Assembly: GCA_902777355.1 (NCBI GenBank) | Contig: CACYTU010000001.1 | Location: forward strand, 62,001 to 126,000 | Length of the DNA: 64,000 nt | Direction of reading: 5' to 3' | DNA from: an uncultured Lachnospiraceae bacterium | Lineage (GTDB): Bacteria; Bacillota; Clostridia; Lachnospirales; Lachnospiraceae | Part shown: piece by piece, positions 42,349 to 52,013 of the stretch | Layout of the letters: the number at the start of each line of letters is the position of its first letter | Numbering within the stretch: position 1 is the stretch's first letter | Made by a program: the position numbers and the translations under genes | Notes under the pieces: model-generated | What the model saw: the letters and a program-made list of their open reading frames with translations, nothing else | Told to the model about the DNA's origin: nothing | The model's database searches: none

Positions 42349-43632
42349 ATGAAGAACAAAAACATTCCTGCCGGGCAGGCAGATCCTTCTGACCCTGCCG
42401 GCAAAGAGGTCTCAGTTAAATCCTCTGAGATCACGAAAAATTCCGAGTGGATAAAAAAAGTAAACAAAAAGAGGGAAGAATTTGGGAGAAACTCTGAGAG
42501 GTATGAAGCAGGCATGGGGTTCCTGCTCAGGTATAAAAGCCAGGACACCCCGCTGAGCGATGATCTGAAATATCTCTTTACGGCATGCAAGGGACAGCCG
42601 ATTCAGGATGTACTGTATAACACTGGTATTTACGAGCTGCCTGTTGAGAACTGGACGGCTCTTTCCAGACAGGAACGTTATGACCTGCTGTTTAAATGCG
42701 GAGCTGAATTATACCATTATCAGAGAATGCTCAATAAATGCATCGGCAGGACATACTACAACTCCGCGGTAAAAGACACAGCTCTCCTTGAGCACATTCA
42801 GGAAGAAATCTGCGTCCGCTTTCCTTTCATGGAAGAGGAGGATTTCCGCCGGATGCAGGAGGACCGCATAGATTATACAGAGAGCACTTTCAGCTTATAT
42901 AAAAGAATTTATCTGGACAGCTATGACTTGGAAAAGGGGTATCAGAACAGCCCGACTGATCTGTTCGCCAACGGGGTGCAGTGGCACTTCCAGATACACA
43001 AGCAGAGGGAGGATCACTTTATCAAAGATGAAAAATCCTTCTGGCTTTCCCTTACAGGCAAGAGAACCAAGGGTAAAGGGACCCTCTTCACCCAGGCCAT
43101 GAGAGATTCTTATGGCAGGCGGCTGTATCCGACAAAGGACGATCTCTTCGTGTTTGCCATCGCAGTCGGGCTCTCCTATGAGGAATATCAGGAACTCGTG
43201 CAGAAGGCTGTCCGGGACTGCGGAGACCCCATGCGCTATGCCTACAATAAGACAAGCGTCAGAGATGCTCTGGTTCTGTCCGTGATCCGTGATATCGGCG
43301 GCTGGTATGAGCGGACCATTGAGGATGTGCGCCTCTCCGGAGAATATTCTTCCCTCAAGGTCGTAAATCAGAAAAGCATTTATTTTTCCATGGAAGTCTT
43401 ATTCCGTGTGGACAAAATGCTTTGGACCAACCTTTACCACAGGGGACAGACGCCCCCGGTCGAATCCCTCCTCTACCACAACTTCCTGCTGGACCGCAAA
43501 GATCTGCTGTACTCCGGAAGATATAAAGAGTGGTGCGCAGACCATGACTTCGATCAGATCATCGAATTCCAGGAAAGCGTAAAAAAGGAACTCCGTGAGG
43601 AGAGAAAGAAAGAGCTGATCGGGAACGCCTGA
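42349..43632 (+). CDS. Uncharacterised protein with possible HTH-like C-terminal motif (427 aa)
   Basis: ATG 42349 is preceded by AAGGAGG, 11 bases away. The frame is open further upstream but that part is the leader. The protein is hydrophilic, 427 residues, with no signal peptide. Around residues 220-270 it has SLTGKRTKGKGTLF, then DDLFVFAIAVGLSYEEYQEL. That layout is seen in phage-repressor-like (XRE) helices, where a GKR-type turn is followed by LAxALGLSxEExxxL. This resemblance is weak. I cannot name a family. It stands alone between the phosphorylase and the polysaccharide cluster with its own promoter and structured leader. Confidence 0.6.
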   Translation: MKNKNIPAGQADPSDPAGKEVSVKSSEITKNSEWIKKVNKKREEFGRNSERYEAGMGFLLRYKSQDTPLSDDLKYLFTACKGQPIQDVLYNTGIYELPVENWTALSRQERYDLLFKCGAELYHYQRMLNKCIGRTYYNSAVKDTALLEHIQEEICVRFPFMEEEDFRRMQEDRIDYTESTFSLYKRIYLDSYDLEKGYQNSPTDLFANGVQWHFQIHKQREDHFIKDEKSFWLSLTGKRTKGKGTLFTQAMRDSYGRRLYPTKDDLFVFAIAVGLSYEEYQELVQKAVRDCGDPMRYAYNKTSVRDALVLSVIRDIGGWYERTIEDVRLSGEYSSLKVVNQKSIYFSMEVLFRVDKMLWTNLYHRGQTPPVESLLYHNFLLDRKDLLYSGRYKEWCADHDFDQIIEFQESVKKELREERKKELIGNA

Positions 43633-44072
43633 TGTTGCTGATCTGTATAAACCCACCTGAAACTCGAGGTGTTTTTCGCGGCAAAGCCAGACTTTGTTTT
43701 TGCGGAAAACACCTCGAGTTGTGCTGTGCGCAGCGCGCATGTTGCCGAGTGCCCTGTGCGCAGCAAAGCGTATTGACAGTGCCAAACAATATGTTATCGC
43801 CGCGCGCAGGGGTAACTGTATACGCCCTTTGAGGGGGCGTTTACAGTTACTGTTTGAGTCTTCAAGGCGCAAAGCACATTTTTTACTATGGGAAGTTTTG
43901 GCAAGATGAGCTATAATGGCAGATATCGCAGCCGCAGGGAATGCTGAATCAACAGCAAACAGGAAGGAATCTGCAGCGTGTGCATTTCTGAGAGGATGTA
44001 TATACATTCCTGAGAGGATGTGTGCTATTATATGCGACGGAGTTCCGGAAGCACTGTCTTTAAGAGGTGAAG
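43633..44072. repeat. Gene-free spacer with two long hairpins and a 22-bp tandem repeat
   Basis: Hairpin 1: AACTCGAGGTGTTTT (43661-43675) pairs perfectly with AAAACACCTCGAGTT (43706-43720). Hairpin 2: GTAACTGTATACGCCC (43812-43827) pairs with GGGCGTTTACAGTTAC (43835-43850) with one mismatch. Between them is GC-rich sequence with CTGTGCGCAGC twice. From 43983 a 22-bp unit containing CTGAGAGGATGT is repeated twice, just before the next gene. The hairpins may terminate transcription of the gene at 42349 in either direction, or belong to a dispersed intergenic repeat family. Confidence 0.6.
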
Positions 44073-46118
44073 ATGATTATTTCTGAAAACACACTGATCG
44101 GAAAGCTGAAGAGACTTATCAGTAGAAGCGTCATACTCCAGAGCATTTTGTTCTCTGTATTTGCGTTTTTGGTGTTTTTAGCTCTGTGGAATCAGGATGT
44201 ATGGACTCATGATGAGCCCGAGATGTTTATAAAAGGGCAGCAGATTATGCGTGGGGGTCTTCTGTATAAAGATGTAGATTCCCAGCATATGCCTTTGATG
44301 TACCATTTATCTGCCGTTTTTGCCCGTATGGGATTTTCCGGGATGGCCGGATTCAGGGCCGCTTTTTTTGCCTTGTTTGCCTTGCTGCTGGGAATCATGT
44401 ACCTGCAATACAGCTCTTTTATGGGAAAGCGGACATTCTATGTTTCCTTGATCGCCTATGTGAGCATAAGTATAACCGTATGGCATGGCACATGTGTTCT
44501 GAGTGACCAGCTGCAGGGAATAGGTATGGCCATTCTTTTTATGCAGCTTCTGTGCTATGAGAAGGAAAAAAAGTGGACAGCCGGAAGCTGCATCTGCTGC
44601 TCGCTTGCCGCCTTTATTTCCTTCGGTTCAGCCTTCGTTTCTGTTTTTGCGATTTTTGCTTTCTACGTCGGAATTGCATTGATCATTCTCAGTGAAGAGA
44701 AGACCTTAAAAGCCGCAGTGAAAAGGGGAGCTGTGGATGCAGGCAGGATGGCCCTGGCTATGGCCCTCCCTTTTGTAGACTATCTATTATACTTTTTCAG
44801 GACACATACTGCCGGTGCCTTTTTCAAGTGGGCATATAGATTTAATACTGAAGTATACTCCAAATACATGGTCAATAATTACGGCAGCAGCATTCCAGGG
44901 GCCTTGTTCTATGGAATCAGCAACATTGCAAAAACCTTTGTAGTGGACAGTGTATCAACAACAGCCTTAATACATATCGCAGTGATCGCACTGTGCATGT
45001 TTTTCGTACTGGAAAAGTGGAAAGAAAACAGAATTCTGGCCATTTCAGTTGTTGTGTTTGTCATCGCATGCGCGACCCGCGATTGTTTTGGCTTTCATGG
45101 ACTTCCGGTGATCTGGGTTTTCTCAGTCATGATCGGATCTGTATTTAATAAGTACTTTGATTCCTTAATGGAACGGATAAAGGGAAATACATTAAAACAG
45201 CTTGTTCTGGCAATTGCGGCTGTTACCTTCTGTGCAGGATATTTACAGGTCGCAAATCAGCTGTTTTCATTTTCTTTAAAGGAATCATACAATACCGGGT
45301 CAGAAGAGTATGCGTTAAAAATTCTCGGAGATGAATATGAGGAAGTGGGGTATTTTAATTTCGACCACGAACTCCTTTTAAAAGGTCATAAATTACCGGC
45401 CAATCCGAGTATGGCAGTGTACCCCTGGTTCTGGGAGTGGGAGCATGACAAAGTCATGAAATCCCTTCAGAAAAAAAAGCCTCGTATTTTCTGCTATCGG
45501 ACAGGCCAGGAGGTCTGGGGATACAAAGTTTCAAAATGTTCTCCGGAAATAGAAGAGCTTCTCCGGACTGAATATACGGCACTGAATGATCTGGGATTTC
45601 CGGACCTGTATGTCCGCAATGATTACTTTTATGAAGCTGCGGCTGTTCTGGAAGGGGATAAGGTCTTTACTACATACAAAAACTTTGGAAACTGCGGCCA
45701 GTTAATAAAGGGGGATGTCATAAGCCAGCCCTTTATCGCTTACCGCGATACTGTAATTGATCGAATTGACCTTCTTTTGACTGACTTCAGCCGGGTTAAT
45801 GACTGCCATCTTCAGGTATCGATTACAGATGTGGAAAGCGGAGAGACGACCAAACTGGGAGGTATCTCATGTGAAGGGGTAGTAAATAGTGCCTATAACA
45901 GGATAAATCTGAAAAGGTACAGCCTGGAAAAAGGAAAAGAATACAGAATCAATATCATCTCACAGGATGGAAGAGATGGAAATGCGGTTGCCTTATATCA
46001 TGGGGACCGGGCTATGACAGAGACCTATCGGGAGACTGAGAGAGGCGTTGTGTATCCGCTGACTATTGCCATGAATGTGTATTGTGAGAAAGAGTTTCTT
46101 CCCGGCCAGGTCAGGTGA
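44073..46118 (+). CDS. GT-C-type membrane glycosyltransferase (GT39-like), 681 aa
   Basis: A polytopic membrane protein with about 10-11 hydrophobic segments in the first 410 residues and a soluble C-terminal domain of about 260 residues. The first extracytoplasmic loop carries WTHDEPEMFIKGQQI and GLLYKDVDSQHMPLMY, the acidic DE motif and downstream histidine/proline pattern of lipid-sugar-dependent GT-C enzymes (PMT/ArnT type). Likely role: adding a sugar from a polyprenyl-phosphate donor to the surface polysaccharide. AGAGG at 44063-44067 favours the ATG at 44073 over the GTG two codons earlier. First gene of the polysaccharide cluster. Confidence 0.7.
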   Translation: MIISENTLIGKLKRLISRSVILQSILFSVFAFLVFLALWNQDVWTHDEPEMFIKGQQIMRGGLLYKDVDSQHMPLMYHLSAVFARMGFSGMAGFRAAFFALFALLLGIMYLQYSSFMGKRTFYVSLIAYVSISITVWHGTCVLSDQLQGIGMAILFMQLLCYEKEKKWTAGSCICCSLAAFISFGSAFVSVFAIFAFYVGIALIILSEEKTLKAAVKRGAVDAGRMALAMALPFVDYLLYFFRTHTAGAFFKWAYRFNTEVYSKYMVNNYGSSIPGALFYGISNIAKTFVVDSVSTTALIHIAVIALCMFFVLEKWKENRILAISVVVFVIACATRDCFGFHGLPVIWVFSVMIGSVFNKYFDSLMERIKGNTLKQLVLAIAAVTFCAGYLQVANQLFSFSLKESYNTGSEEYALKILGDEYEEVGYFNFDHELLLKGHKLPANPSMAVYPWFWEWEHDKVMKSLQKKKPRIFCYRTGQEVWGYKVSKCSPEIEELLRTEYTALNDLGFPDLYVRNDYFYEAAAVLEGDKVFTTYKNFGNCGQLIKGDVISQPFIAYRDTVIDRIDLLLTDFSRVNDCHLQVSITDVESGETTKLGGISCEGVVNSAYNRINLKRYSLEKGKEYRINIISQDGRDGNAVALYHGDRAMTETYRETERGVVYPLTIAMNVYCEKEFLPGQVR

Positions 46119-46185
46119 GGCTTTTTCTATGATGCTGTTTGACCTTAGTTGATTATGTTGTCTTGTCCTTAGGAGAGATGTAAAA

Positions 46186-47325
46186 GTGAACCGAATGAAG
46201 ACCAATGTCAGTATCTTAAAATGCCTTACAATGTATGGAATTATTTTGTTCCACCATTTTAGTACAAGGATTCCCAACCGTTTTATTAAATTAACTGATG
46301 GGTTCAAATACGAATCCTATTATTATGATTATATAAACAACATACGTGGTGCTGTTTCAAAAGTATCTTTAATTATGGATTTCCTTTATGGTCATTTGGG
46401 TAATGGGGGGAATCTTATTTTCATGTTTATCACAGGATATTTTTTGTTCGGCAGGAAAATACCGTATTCTAAAAGGATACATACAGTTGGAAAAGTTTTG
46501 TTTGCTCTTTTTTTTAATGGAGTGATTTTGACATTTATATATTATTTTATGTTCAAGTTCTTTTACCCATCCAGCTTCAATGAAACATTTCGTCCTCTTT
46601 TTCAATTTCCCAATTGGATTAGCGGAGAAAACCAATGGTATCTGCAAGCGTACGGTATCTTTATTTTATTCGTGCTTCCGGTTTTAAAGTTGTTTGAGCC
46701 TTTGCTGAATAGAAAGACTCACTTATATCTATTTTTGACATTTGTTTTTATGAAGTTTTTGGCTTACACTGTGTACCTGCCTTATTGGTTAATATCAGAT
46801 AAGCTGGTGGATTTTGTGATGTGCTACTATGGTGGAGGTTATATCGCAAACTATAAGAACAATATTAATTGGGAAAAAATCAGTATTCTGTTTTGTATAT
46901 ATATTGCTATATTTTTTTGGTACGATACCTATTGGAGATCGACGTGCTCGATATTGTTTGCTCCTTCAGAGTATTCATATATAGATGTGGTGTCGCCATT
47001 TATATGCTGCTTAACATACTCTTTTTTGCTTTTTCTTATTTTTGTTAATATAAATGTTGAATTTCATCCTCCTCTTGCCTTTATAGGAACAGCGTTTGAT
47101 AAATTGGCCTCTTCAACAATGGATGTTTATATTTTTCAAAGCAAAATCATTAGTCTTTCTTTTACGCTCGCCGAAACATTTTGGTGGAATAACTGGTCGA
47201 GAAAAGGATTTCTGGTGTTCTCGATGATAGATAGTGTGATTATTTTCAGTATAGGATTTCTTATTAGTTTGGTACGACAAAAAGCTTATAAGTGTTTCGA
47301 ATCTTCTTTGGCCAAATTTAGTTAG
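46186..47325 (+). CDS. Acyltransferase 3-like membrane protein (O-acyl transferase)
   Basis: A 379-residue polytopic protein, starting GTG with AGGAGAG eight bases upstream. About ten membrane segments are visible. The N-terminal YGIILFHHFST carries the HH pair near residue 20 that marks the acyltransferase 3/OafA fold, and QWYLQAYGIFIL and MDVYIFQSK blocks fit the family. Expected to O-acetylate a surface sugar. The gene is strikingly AT-rich (runs such as TTTTTTTTTAATG) compared with genes on either side, a sign of separate acquisition. Confidence 0.7.
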   Translation: MNRMKTNVSILKCLTMYGIILFHHFSTRIPNRFIKLTDGFKYESYYYDYINNIRGAVSKVSLIMDFLYGHLGNGGNLIFMFITGYFLFGRKIPYSKRIHTVGKVLFALFFNGVILTFIYYFMFKFFYPSSFNETFRPLFQFPNWISGENQWYLQAYGIFILFVLPVLKLFEPLLNRKTHLYLFLTFVFMKFLAYTVYLPYWLISDKLVDFVMCYYGGGYIANYKNNINWEKISILFCIYIAIFFWYDTYWRSTCSILFAPSEYSYIDVVSPFICCLTYSFLLFLIFVNINVEFHPPLAFIGTAFDKLASSTMDVYIFQSKIISLSFTLAETFWWNNWSRKGFLVFSMIDSVIIFSIGFLISLVRQKAYKCFESSLAKFS

Positions 47326-47470
47326 CAGCTTATATTCAGATAATATGAAAAGTGGTAAACAGTGGTCAATGTACATGACTTCATCTGTGAGTTTATAAAA
47401 TGGTCAGGCATAAACTGCGAGGACTGGAGAAGTGGTAATGTCTGGAAGAGACGATTAAGAGAGGGCATAA

Positions 47471-49192
47471 TTGACAAAAGTGAACAATCTTTTGAAAGCT
47501 GTTCTTGATGGCTTTGATAATAATAAGACTGTAAGAAGAGCAATTTTCATATTTCTTGTAATGACCCAGGTCCTGGTCATGCTGTATTGGATGCGTCAGA
47601 AATCCAACTATTTTATAGACGAGCTGTTTTCAATGGGATATGCGCATACATATACATTTGACTGGAAGCACAGAGGCTATATTAATGCGTCAGACGTCTG
47701 GAAGGAAGGGCAATGGATCCCGAATTCTCTGCTCAAGGATCAGATTGAAGTGTCGCCGGAGGACAGTCTGCTCAATAAGCCTCTTGGAACAGCGGTACCC
47801 ATGTTATTGCTGCGGCGGACTTATCATGGAATACTCAATATTCTTATGTCTTCTTTTTCACCCGGGGCGGTTGGAAAAGTGCCGGGAATAGTCTTTAATA
47901 TCATCATTTTTTGCCTGACCCAGATCGTCCTGTTCCGGATTTGCTATGATCTGACTGAAAACCATTGGGTTTCGCTGGCTGTACTGACTATGTATGGTTA
48001 TTCACTCGCTGCCATTTCGTTTGTCATGTATATCCGCTTTTATTGCTTCGTGGTCCTGCTCTTTCTCCTGGCGCTGCGGGTCCATCAGTTGATCCGGAAA
48101 ACAGACAGGCTTCCGCTGGCTTTTGCGGGAACGATAGTATCGTTGGTACTCCTGTTTTTTGCAATGAAGGACTCCGAATTAGTATTTGTACTTGGCGGCA
48201 GCCTGATCGCTGCCTTCATGCTGGATCTGATCCTCTGTCATCAATTCAGGAAGCTGCTGCTGTACTTTTTGACGATAGTACCATTGAGCATTGTGTATTT
48301 GATAAATAAAACACCCTTTATCGACATATTGCTTCATCCTTCCCAATACAGAAATGAAAAGGGCCCCGGGGGCTGGATGACCATGCATCTGCTGGATTGG
48401 ACATGGCAGCAGAAAATTGAGCTGATTCTGAAACAAAATCAGTGGTTCATAGATTTGCTCTATGGGAATATCATTATTGCTGCAGCATTTTTCCTGATCA
48501 TAGCTGTCCTGGTTCTGTCGCTGCTTATAAAGCGGGTCAGATCAAAGACTGGAAAAGAGAAGGAAGATGGCGGAGAGGACAGAGCCCTTTTACAGAGGAA
48601 TGAACAGGATCAGGGGAGTCCGTTTGGATTCTATCTTGTTTTATTTATTGTAAGCACTGTCTATCTGATTTTTGGAGGCCTGACAGGTTTTGTCATAGTC
48701 CGTTACTACTCTTTTCTTTTCCCTGTCATTACCATACTGCTGTGGGCAGGAATATATAAGATGACAGAGGTCCTGGGCTGCAGGAAAGGGATACTGAAAC
48801 TGTGCGGCTTTTTGACCATAGCTGCGGTTGTCATTGGTTTTTTCCATCCGGAACATATAGAGTTTATTTATCCTGAAGACAGGGAGCTGATCGCTTCTCT
48901 GCAGGAAAGCGATATTCAGGATGCAGTGGTCTTGTGTATCGGGCATGAAAAAACGACACATGTTATCTATGACTGTGTGAATCTGATGGAAGACGATGCC
49001 AGGATTTATCCGGTCAGGGAAGGGGAGACGATGATCGACCCCAAACAATGCCCCCGGCGCTTTCTGATCTGGGCCTTGTCCGGACGCAATCTCTGGAAAA
49101 ATACGGGGGATCTTTTAAAAAACGGCTGTACGATCTCCATGTATGGAAAAACGCATGCCTCGGATGTATATCTTGTGGAACTCTTTAGATGA
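47471..49192 (+). CDS. GT-C-type membrane glycosyltransferase (GT39-like), 573 aa
   Basis: Polytopic membrane protein, about ten hydrophobic segments, starting TTG at 47471 with GAGGG five bases upstream (a GTG three codons later is possible). The motif NYFIDELFSMGYAHT after the first segment is the acidic catalytic loop of GT-C enzymes; a PGAVGKVPGIVFN loop and FVMYIRFYCFVVLLFLLALR segment follow. It parallels the GT-C gene at 44073 in type but is shorter and not closely similar. It probably transfers a sugar from a polyprenyl carrier in polysaccharide assembly. A good terminator follows. Confidence 0.68.
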   Translation: MTKVNNLLKAVLDGFDNNKTVRRAIFIFLVMTQVLVMLYWMRQKSNYFIDELFSMGYAHTYTFDWKHRGYINASDVWKEGQWIPNSLLKDQIEVSPEDSLLNKPLGTAVPMLLLRRTYHGILNILMSSFSPGAVGKVPGIVFNIIIFCLTQIVLFRICYDLTENHWVSLAVLTMYGYSLAAISFVMYIRFYCFVVLLFLLALRVHQLIRKTDRLPLAFAGTIVSLVLLFFAMKDSELVFVLGGSLIAAFMLDLILCHQFRKLLLYFLTIVPLSIVYLINKTPFIDILLHPSQYRNEKGPGGWMTMHLLDWTWQQKIELILKQNQWFIDLLYGNIIIAAAFFLIIAVLVLSLLIKRVRSKTGKEKEDGGEDRALLQRNEQDQGSPFGFYLVLFIVSTVYLIFGGLTGFVIVRYYSFLFPVITILLWAGIYKMTEVLGCRKGILKLCGFLTIAAVVIGFFHPEHIEFIYPEDRELIASLQESDIQDAVVLCIGHEKTTHVIYDCVNLMEDDARIYPVREGETMIDPKQCPRRFLIWALSGRNLWKNTGDLLKNGCTISMYGKTHASDVYLVELFR

Positions 49193-49269
49193 AAGGGTCG
49201 GACTTGACGGCTTTTTAGATGAAAGGTTGGACGTGACGACTTTTTAGATGAATTGGTCGGACTTGACGA
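49181..49269 (+). repeat. Three ~30-bp tandem repeats starting in the last codons of the GT-C gene
   Basis: Units at 49181-49210, 49211-49239 and 49240-49269 share CTTTTTAGATGAA and GACTTGACG-like ends. The first unit contains the stop codon (49190-49192). The array separates the gene from its terminator. Confidence 0.75.
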
Positions 49270-49275
49270 AAAGGA

Positions 49276-49325
49276 GCGTGCCTGTTCAGAACCTTGCCGG
49301 ACTGAGCAGGCACGCCTGTATTTTT
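49276..49325 (+). terminator. Intrinsic terminator after the GT-C gene
   Basis: GCGTGCCTGTTCAG (49276-49289) pairs with CTGAGCAGGCACGC (49302-49315), 14 bp with one mismatch, followed by CTGTATTTTTG. Confidence 0.8.
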
Positions 49326-49528
49326 GTGGAAGCAGGGGTCCCGTTTACCTGTGCATCGGTTTCTGTTCACGCCTTATCGGGGCGTGAACAGCAGCTTGCG
49401 AAAATCGCATACCAATGCTTTTGAGCACGCGATCTTGAGCGCTCCGGCGCTCAAAAACACGTCGAATCCGGTGGGGGAGTGACTTGTAACCCATCAGCAG
49501 CCGCCTTTCTGCGTCCCCAATGATTCGC
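49326..49528. other. Spacer with two further hairpins
   Basis: CTGTTCACGCC/GGCGTGAACAG (49363-49373 with 49381-49391) and TTGAGCGC-TCCG-GCGCTCAA (49435-49454) are perfect stems. AAAACACGTCGAAT here resembles AAAACACCTCGAGT in the 43.7 kb spacer, so the two spacers may carry members of one repeat family. No gene seen. Confidence 0.5.
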
Positions 49529-49557
49529 TTTACTCGATAGTTAAAATAGTGTATTAT
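49529..49557 (+). promoter_or_regulatory. Promoter for the downstream polysaccharide operon
   Basis: TTTACT (49529-49534), 17-base spacer, TATTAT (49552-49557). It lies 45 bases before the ATG of the first GT4 gene and just after the terminator and hairpins. Confidence 0.55.
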
Positions 49558-49602
49558 GTTGGCAATATATCCCAAAAAAAGCAAGTGGAGAGCAAAGGCA
49601 GA

Positions 49603-50730
49603 ATGAAAATAGCGATTTTGATTAACGATACAACATATGCTTATAATCTGAGAAGAGAAATCATCCAGCGCTTTATTGAAGAGGGACATAAAGTCTATAT
49701 CGTGGCGGAGATTCTCCTGTTTGAAAATAAACTGGAGGAAATGGGCTGCCAGCTGATCGGAGTGCAGATTGGAAGGCGGGGTACCAATCCTCTGTCTGAT
49801 TTAGGCCTGCTGCTGACCTATCGGAAGATCCTGAAGAAGTTAAAGCCTGATGCTGTTCTTACTTATAATATAAAGCCGACTTCTTACGGGGGGATGGTCT
49901 GCTCCATGCTCCATATCCCTTACTATCCCAATATCACAGGTCTGGGGACTCCCATTGAGAATCCGGGGAGGATCCAGAAAGTGGCGATCGCCCTCTATAA
50001 GACCGGAGTCCGCAAGGCTGAATGCGTGTTTTTCCAGAATTCTGACAATCTGAAGTTTTTCCAGGAGCGCAGGATGCTGCTACCGGGTAGAAAATACAGA
50101 CTGCTTCCGGGATCCGGAGTGAATCTCAAGACCTATCCTCTGCTTCCGTATCCGGAAGGTGAGAAGATACGGTTTCTTTTTGTTGCCAGGATTATGAAGG
50201 AGAAGGGGATCGATCTTTTCCTTGCGGCCGCGCGGCAGATCATGCAGGAGAGAGACGACTGCGAGTTCCATATCTGCGGAATGTGCGATGACCAGAAGTA
50301 TATGGAGATCCTGAACAGCGAGCAGGAAAAAGGTATCATTGTTTATCACGGGCAGCAGAAAGATATGCTCCCCCATTACCAGAGCTGTAGCTGCCTGCTT
50401 TATCCGTCCTACTATCCGGAGGGCATGAGCAATGTCCTTCTGGAGGCGGCCGCCAGCGGACGTCCCCTGATCGTGGCCGACCGCAGCGGATGCAGAGAGA
50501 TCGTCGATAATGAAGAGACCGGTTATATTGTGCCCGTTAACGATGAAAAGGCGACGATCGAGGCTGCACAGAGATTTTTGCAGCTCTCCCCTGAAGAGAG
50601 GAAGGAAATGGGCATCAGGGGAAGAAAAAAGGTGGAGAGGGAGTTTGACCGCGAACTTGTCGTCGATGCATACATGGAAGAGGTATGCGGGGTCGGCACT
50701 GCGGAAAACCGGAGTTCAGAAAAGGTGTAA
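49603..50730 (+). CDS. GT4 family glycosyltransferase (375 aa)
   Basis: Cytoplasmic two-domain GT-B enzyme. ATG 49603 starts the typical MKIAILINDTTYAYNLRR beta-strand/loop. The acceptor domain includes NIKPTSYGGM and ITGLGTPIEN. The donor domain has FLFVARIMKEKGIDLFL and the E-x7-E motif EGMSNVLLEAAASGRPLI. Closest in style to capsular galactosyl-/N-acetylhexosaminyl-transferases that act on an undecaprenyl-linked intermediate. It is preceded by its own promoter and followed after five bases by a Wzy-like gene. The exact sugar is unknown. Confidence 0.85.
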   Translation: MKIAILINDTTYAYNLRREIIQRFIEEGHKVYIVAEILLFENKLEEMGCQLIGVQIGRRGTNPLSDLGLLLTYRKILKKLKPDAVLTYNIKPTSYGGMVCSMLHIPYYPNITGLGTPIENPGRIQKVAIALYKTGVRKAECVFFQNSDNLKFFQERRMLLPGRKYRLLPGSGVNLKTYPLLPYPEGEKIRFLFVARIMKEKGIDLFLAAARQIMQERDDCEFHICGMCDDQKYMEILNSEQEKGIIVYHGQQKDMLPHYQSCSCLLYPSYYPEGMSNVLLEAAASGRPLIVADRSGCREIVDNEETGYIVPVNDEKATIEAAQRFLQLSPEERKEMGIRGRKKVEREFDRELVVDAYMEEVCGVGTAENRSSEKV

Positions 50731-50735
50731 ACTGC

Positions 50736-52013
50736 ATGGAATTCTTTCTACTGGGGTTATTGGTCTGTGTTACCATAGCGAACCGTCTTCTGTTTAAGAA
50801 GAGAATGACCTCTTTTACGCTCATTATGGGCCCCTATATTGTGATCTCCCTGCTCAATAATTTTGTGGCAGTGAATTTCGGATTTTACAGGATCACGGAC
50901 AACACTCTGTTTATGGTCCTGATCGGCTGCTTCACGTTTTTTGTCGGAAACTGTGTGGTCTACTCGGCTTATTCGGGCAGAAGACTTGTGATAAAGGATA
51001 CTATTCCCGGGGAGCGGGAGGATATTCTGTCGATCCCAAGGGTCAAATGGTATGTCTCTGCAGTGCTGGCAGCCAGGATCCTGCAGCTGGTCCTTCTGTT
51101 TTTGAAAAACGGGCTTGAAGCCATGATCATCAATGACTTTGAACTGATGCTCACACGCGGAGCGATGGGACATCTGATGATCTCCGTCTTTCCCCTGATC
51201 CCGGTCCTCTTTTACCACTGGGTGCTCGATAAGAAAGACGTTTACTGCCTCCTGCTCACTGCCATCTATTTTATACTCGCCTTTGTGGAGACAGAAAAGG
51301 CTCAGGTCCTGACGATCACGATCGCGGTCTTTCTGTATTGTACCTTCAAGAACAGGAGAAATCTGATCAAGGGCGGCGTGATCGTCGCAGCAATGATCGC
51401 CGTGCTGTTTATCGGCAATTACGCGTCCAAATTCATACTGCAGGGTTATTTTGACAAAATCGGGGCGGAATACTATACCTACCGCCTGTGGAATTATATA
51501 GCCGGCAGCCTGATCAATTCGCGCGCTGTCACGGATATGTTCGCGATGATCAGGGTAAACGGCTTCGATTACCTGGCAGATGTTTTTCTGGCCCTGCCAA
51601 ACCTCTTTATCAAGGGCCTGACAGGGATGGAGATCGGGCCGGATGTGAGGGTGGAAATCCCCTATATCAGCGATTTTATGGCTGTTACCATCTATGAGAC
51701 CGGACGAAAAGCCCAGAAGGGCAACGTGATCTCTACCATGACCTATATTTTCGGCAACGGGAACTGGGCCGCCTTCGTTGCGGTGATGATCATCTGGGGC
51801 ATCATATCAGAATATATACTGATGCGAATGTACACAGACGGAAGAGATGTCAGTCTGATCGGCTGCTGCTGTTACATGGCTTTCAGCATGGTCTCTTTTT
51901 TCGGGACCTATTATACATCGGCTTCATTCACGGAGCGCCTGATCTACTGTCTGATCTGGGGTGTCCTCTTCAGTAAAAAACTGCGATTCCGATTCAATGG
52001 GGGATCATCATGA
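50736..52013 (+). CDS. Wzy-like O-unit polymerase, copy A (425 aa)
   Basis: A polytopic membrane protein with about 11 hydrophobic segments. The start ATG 50736 is eight bases after AAAGGTG. It has the family-typical FAVNFGFYRITDNTLFMVLIG opening and a large loop in the last third (GMEIGPDVRVEIPYISDF, TYETGRKAQKGNVIS-like) where polymerase catalytic residues usually lie. It resembles the protein at 54238 in opening, loop and length. Role: joining repeat units outside the membrane. Its stop overlaps the next GT4 start (ATGA). Confidence 0.72.
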   Translation: MEFFLLGLLVCVTIANRLLFKKRMTSFTLIMGPYIVISLLNNFVAVNFGFYRITDNTLFMVLIGCFTFFVGNCVVYSAYSGRRLVIKDTIPGEREDILSIPRVKWYVSAVLAARILQLVLLFLKNGLEAMIINDFELMLTRGAMGHLMISVFPLIPVLFYHWVLDKKDVYCLLLTAIYFILAFVETEKAQVLTITIAVFLYCTFKNRRNLIKGGVIVAAMIAVLFIGNYASKFILQGYFDKIGAEYYTYRLWNYIAGSLINSRAVTDMFAMIRVNGFDYLADVFLALPNLFIKGLTGMEIGPDVRVEIPYISDFMAVTIYETGRKAQKGNVISTMTYIFGNGNWAAFVAVMIIWGIISEYILMRMYTDGRDVSLIGCCCYMAFSMVSFFGTYYTSASFTERLIYCLIWGVLFSKKLRFRFNGGSS

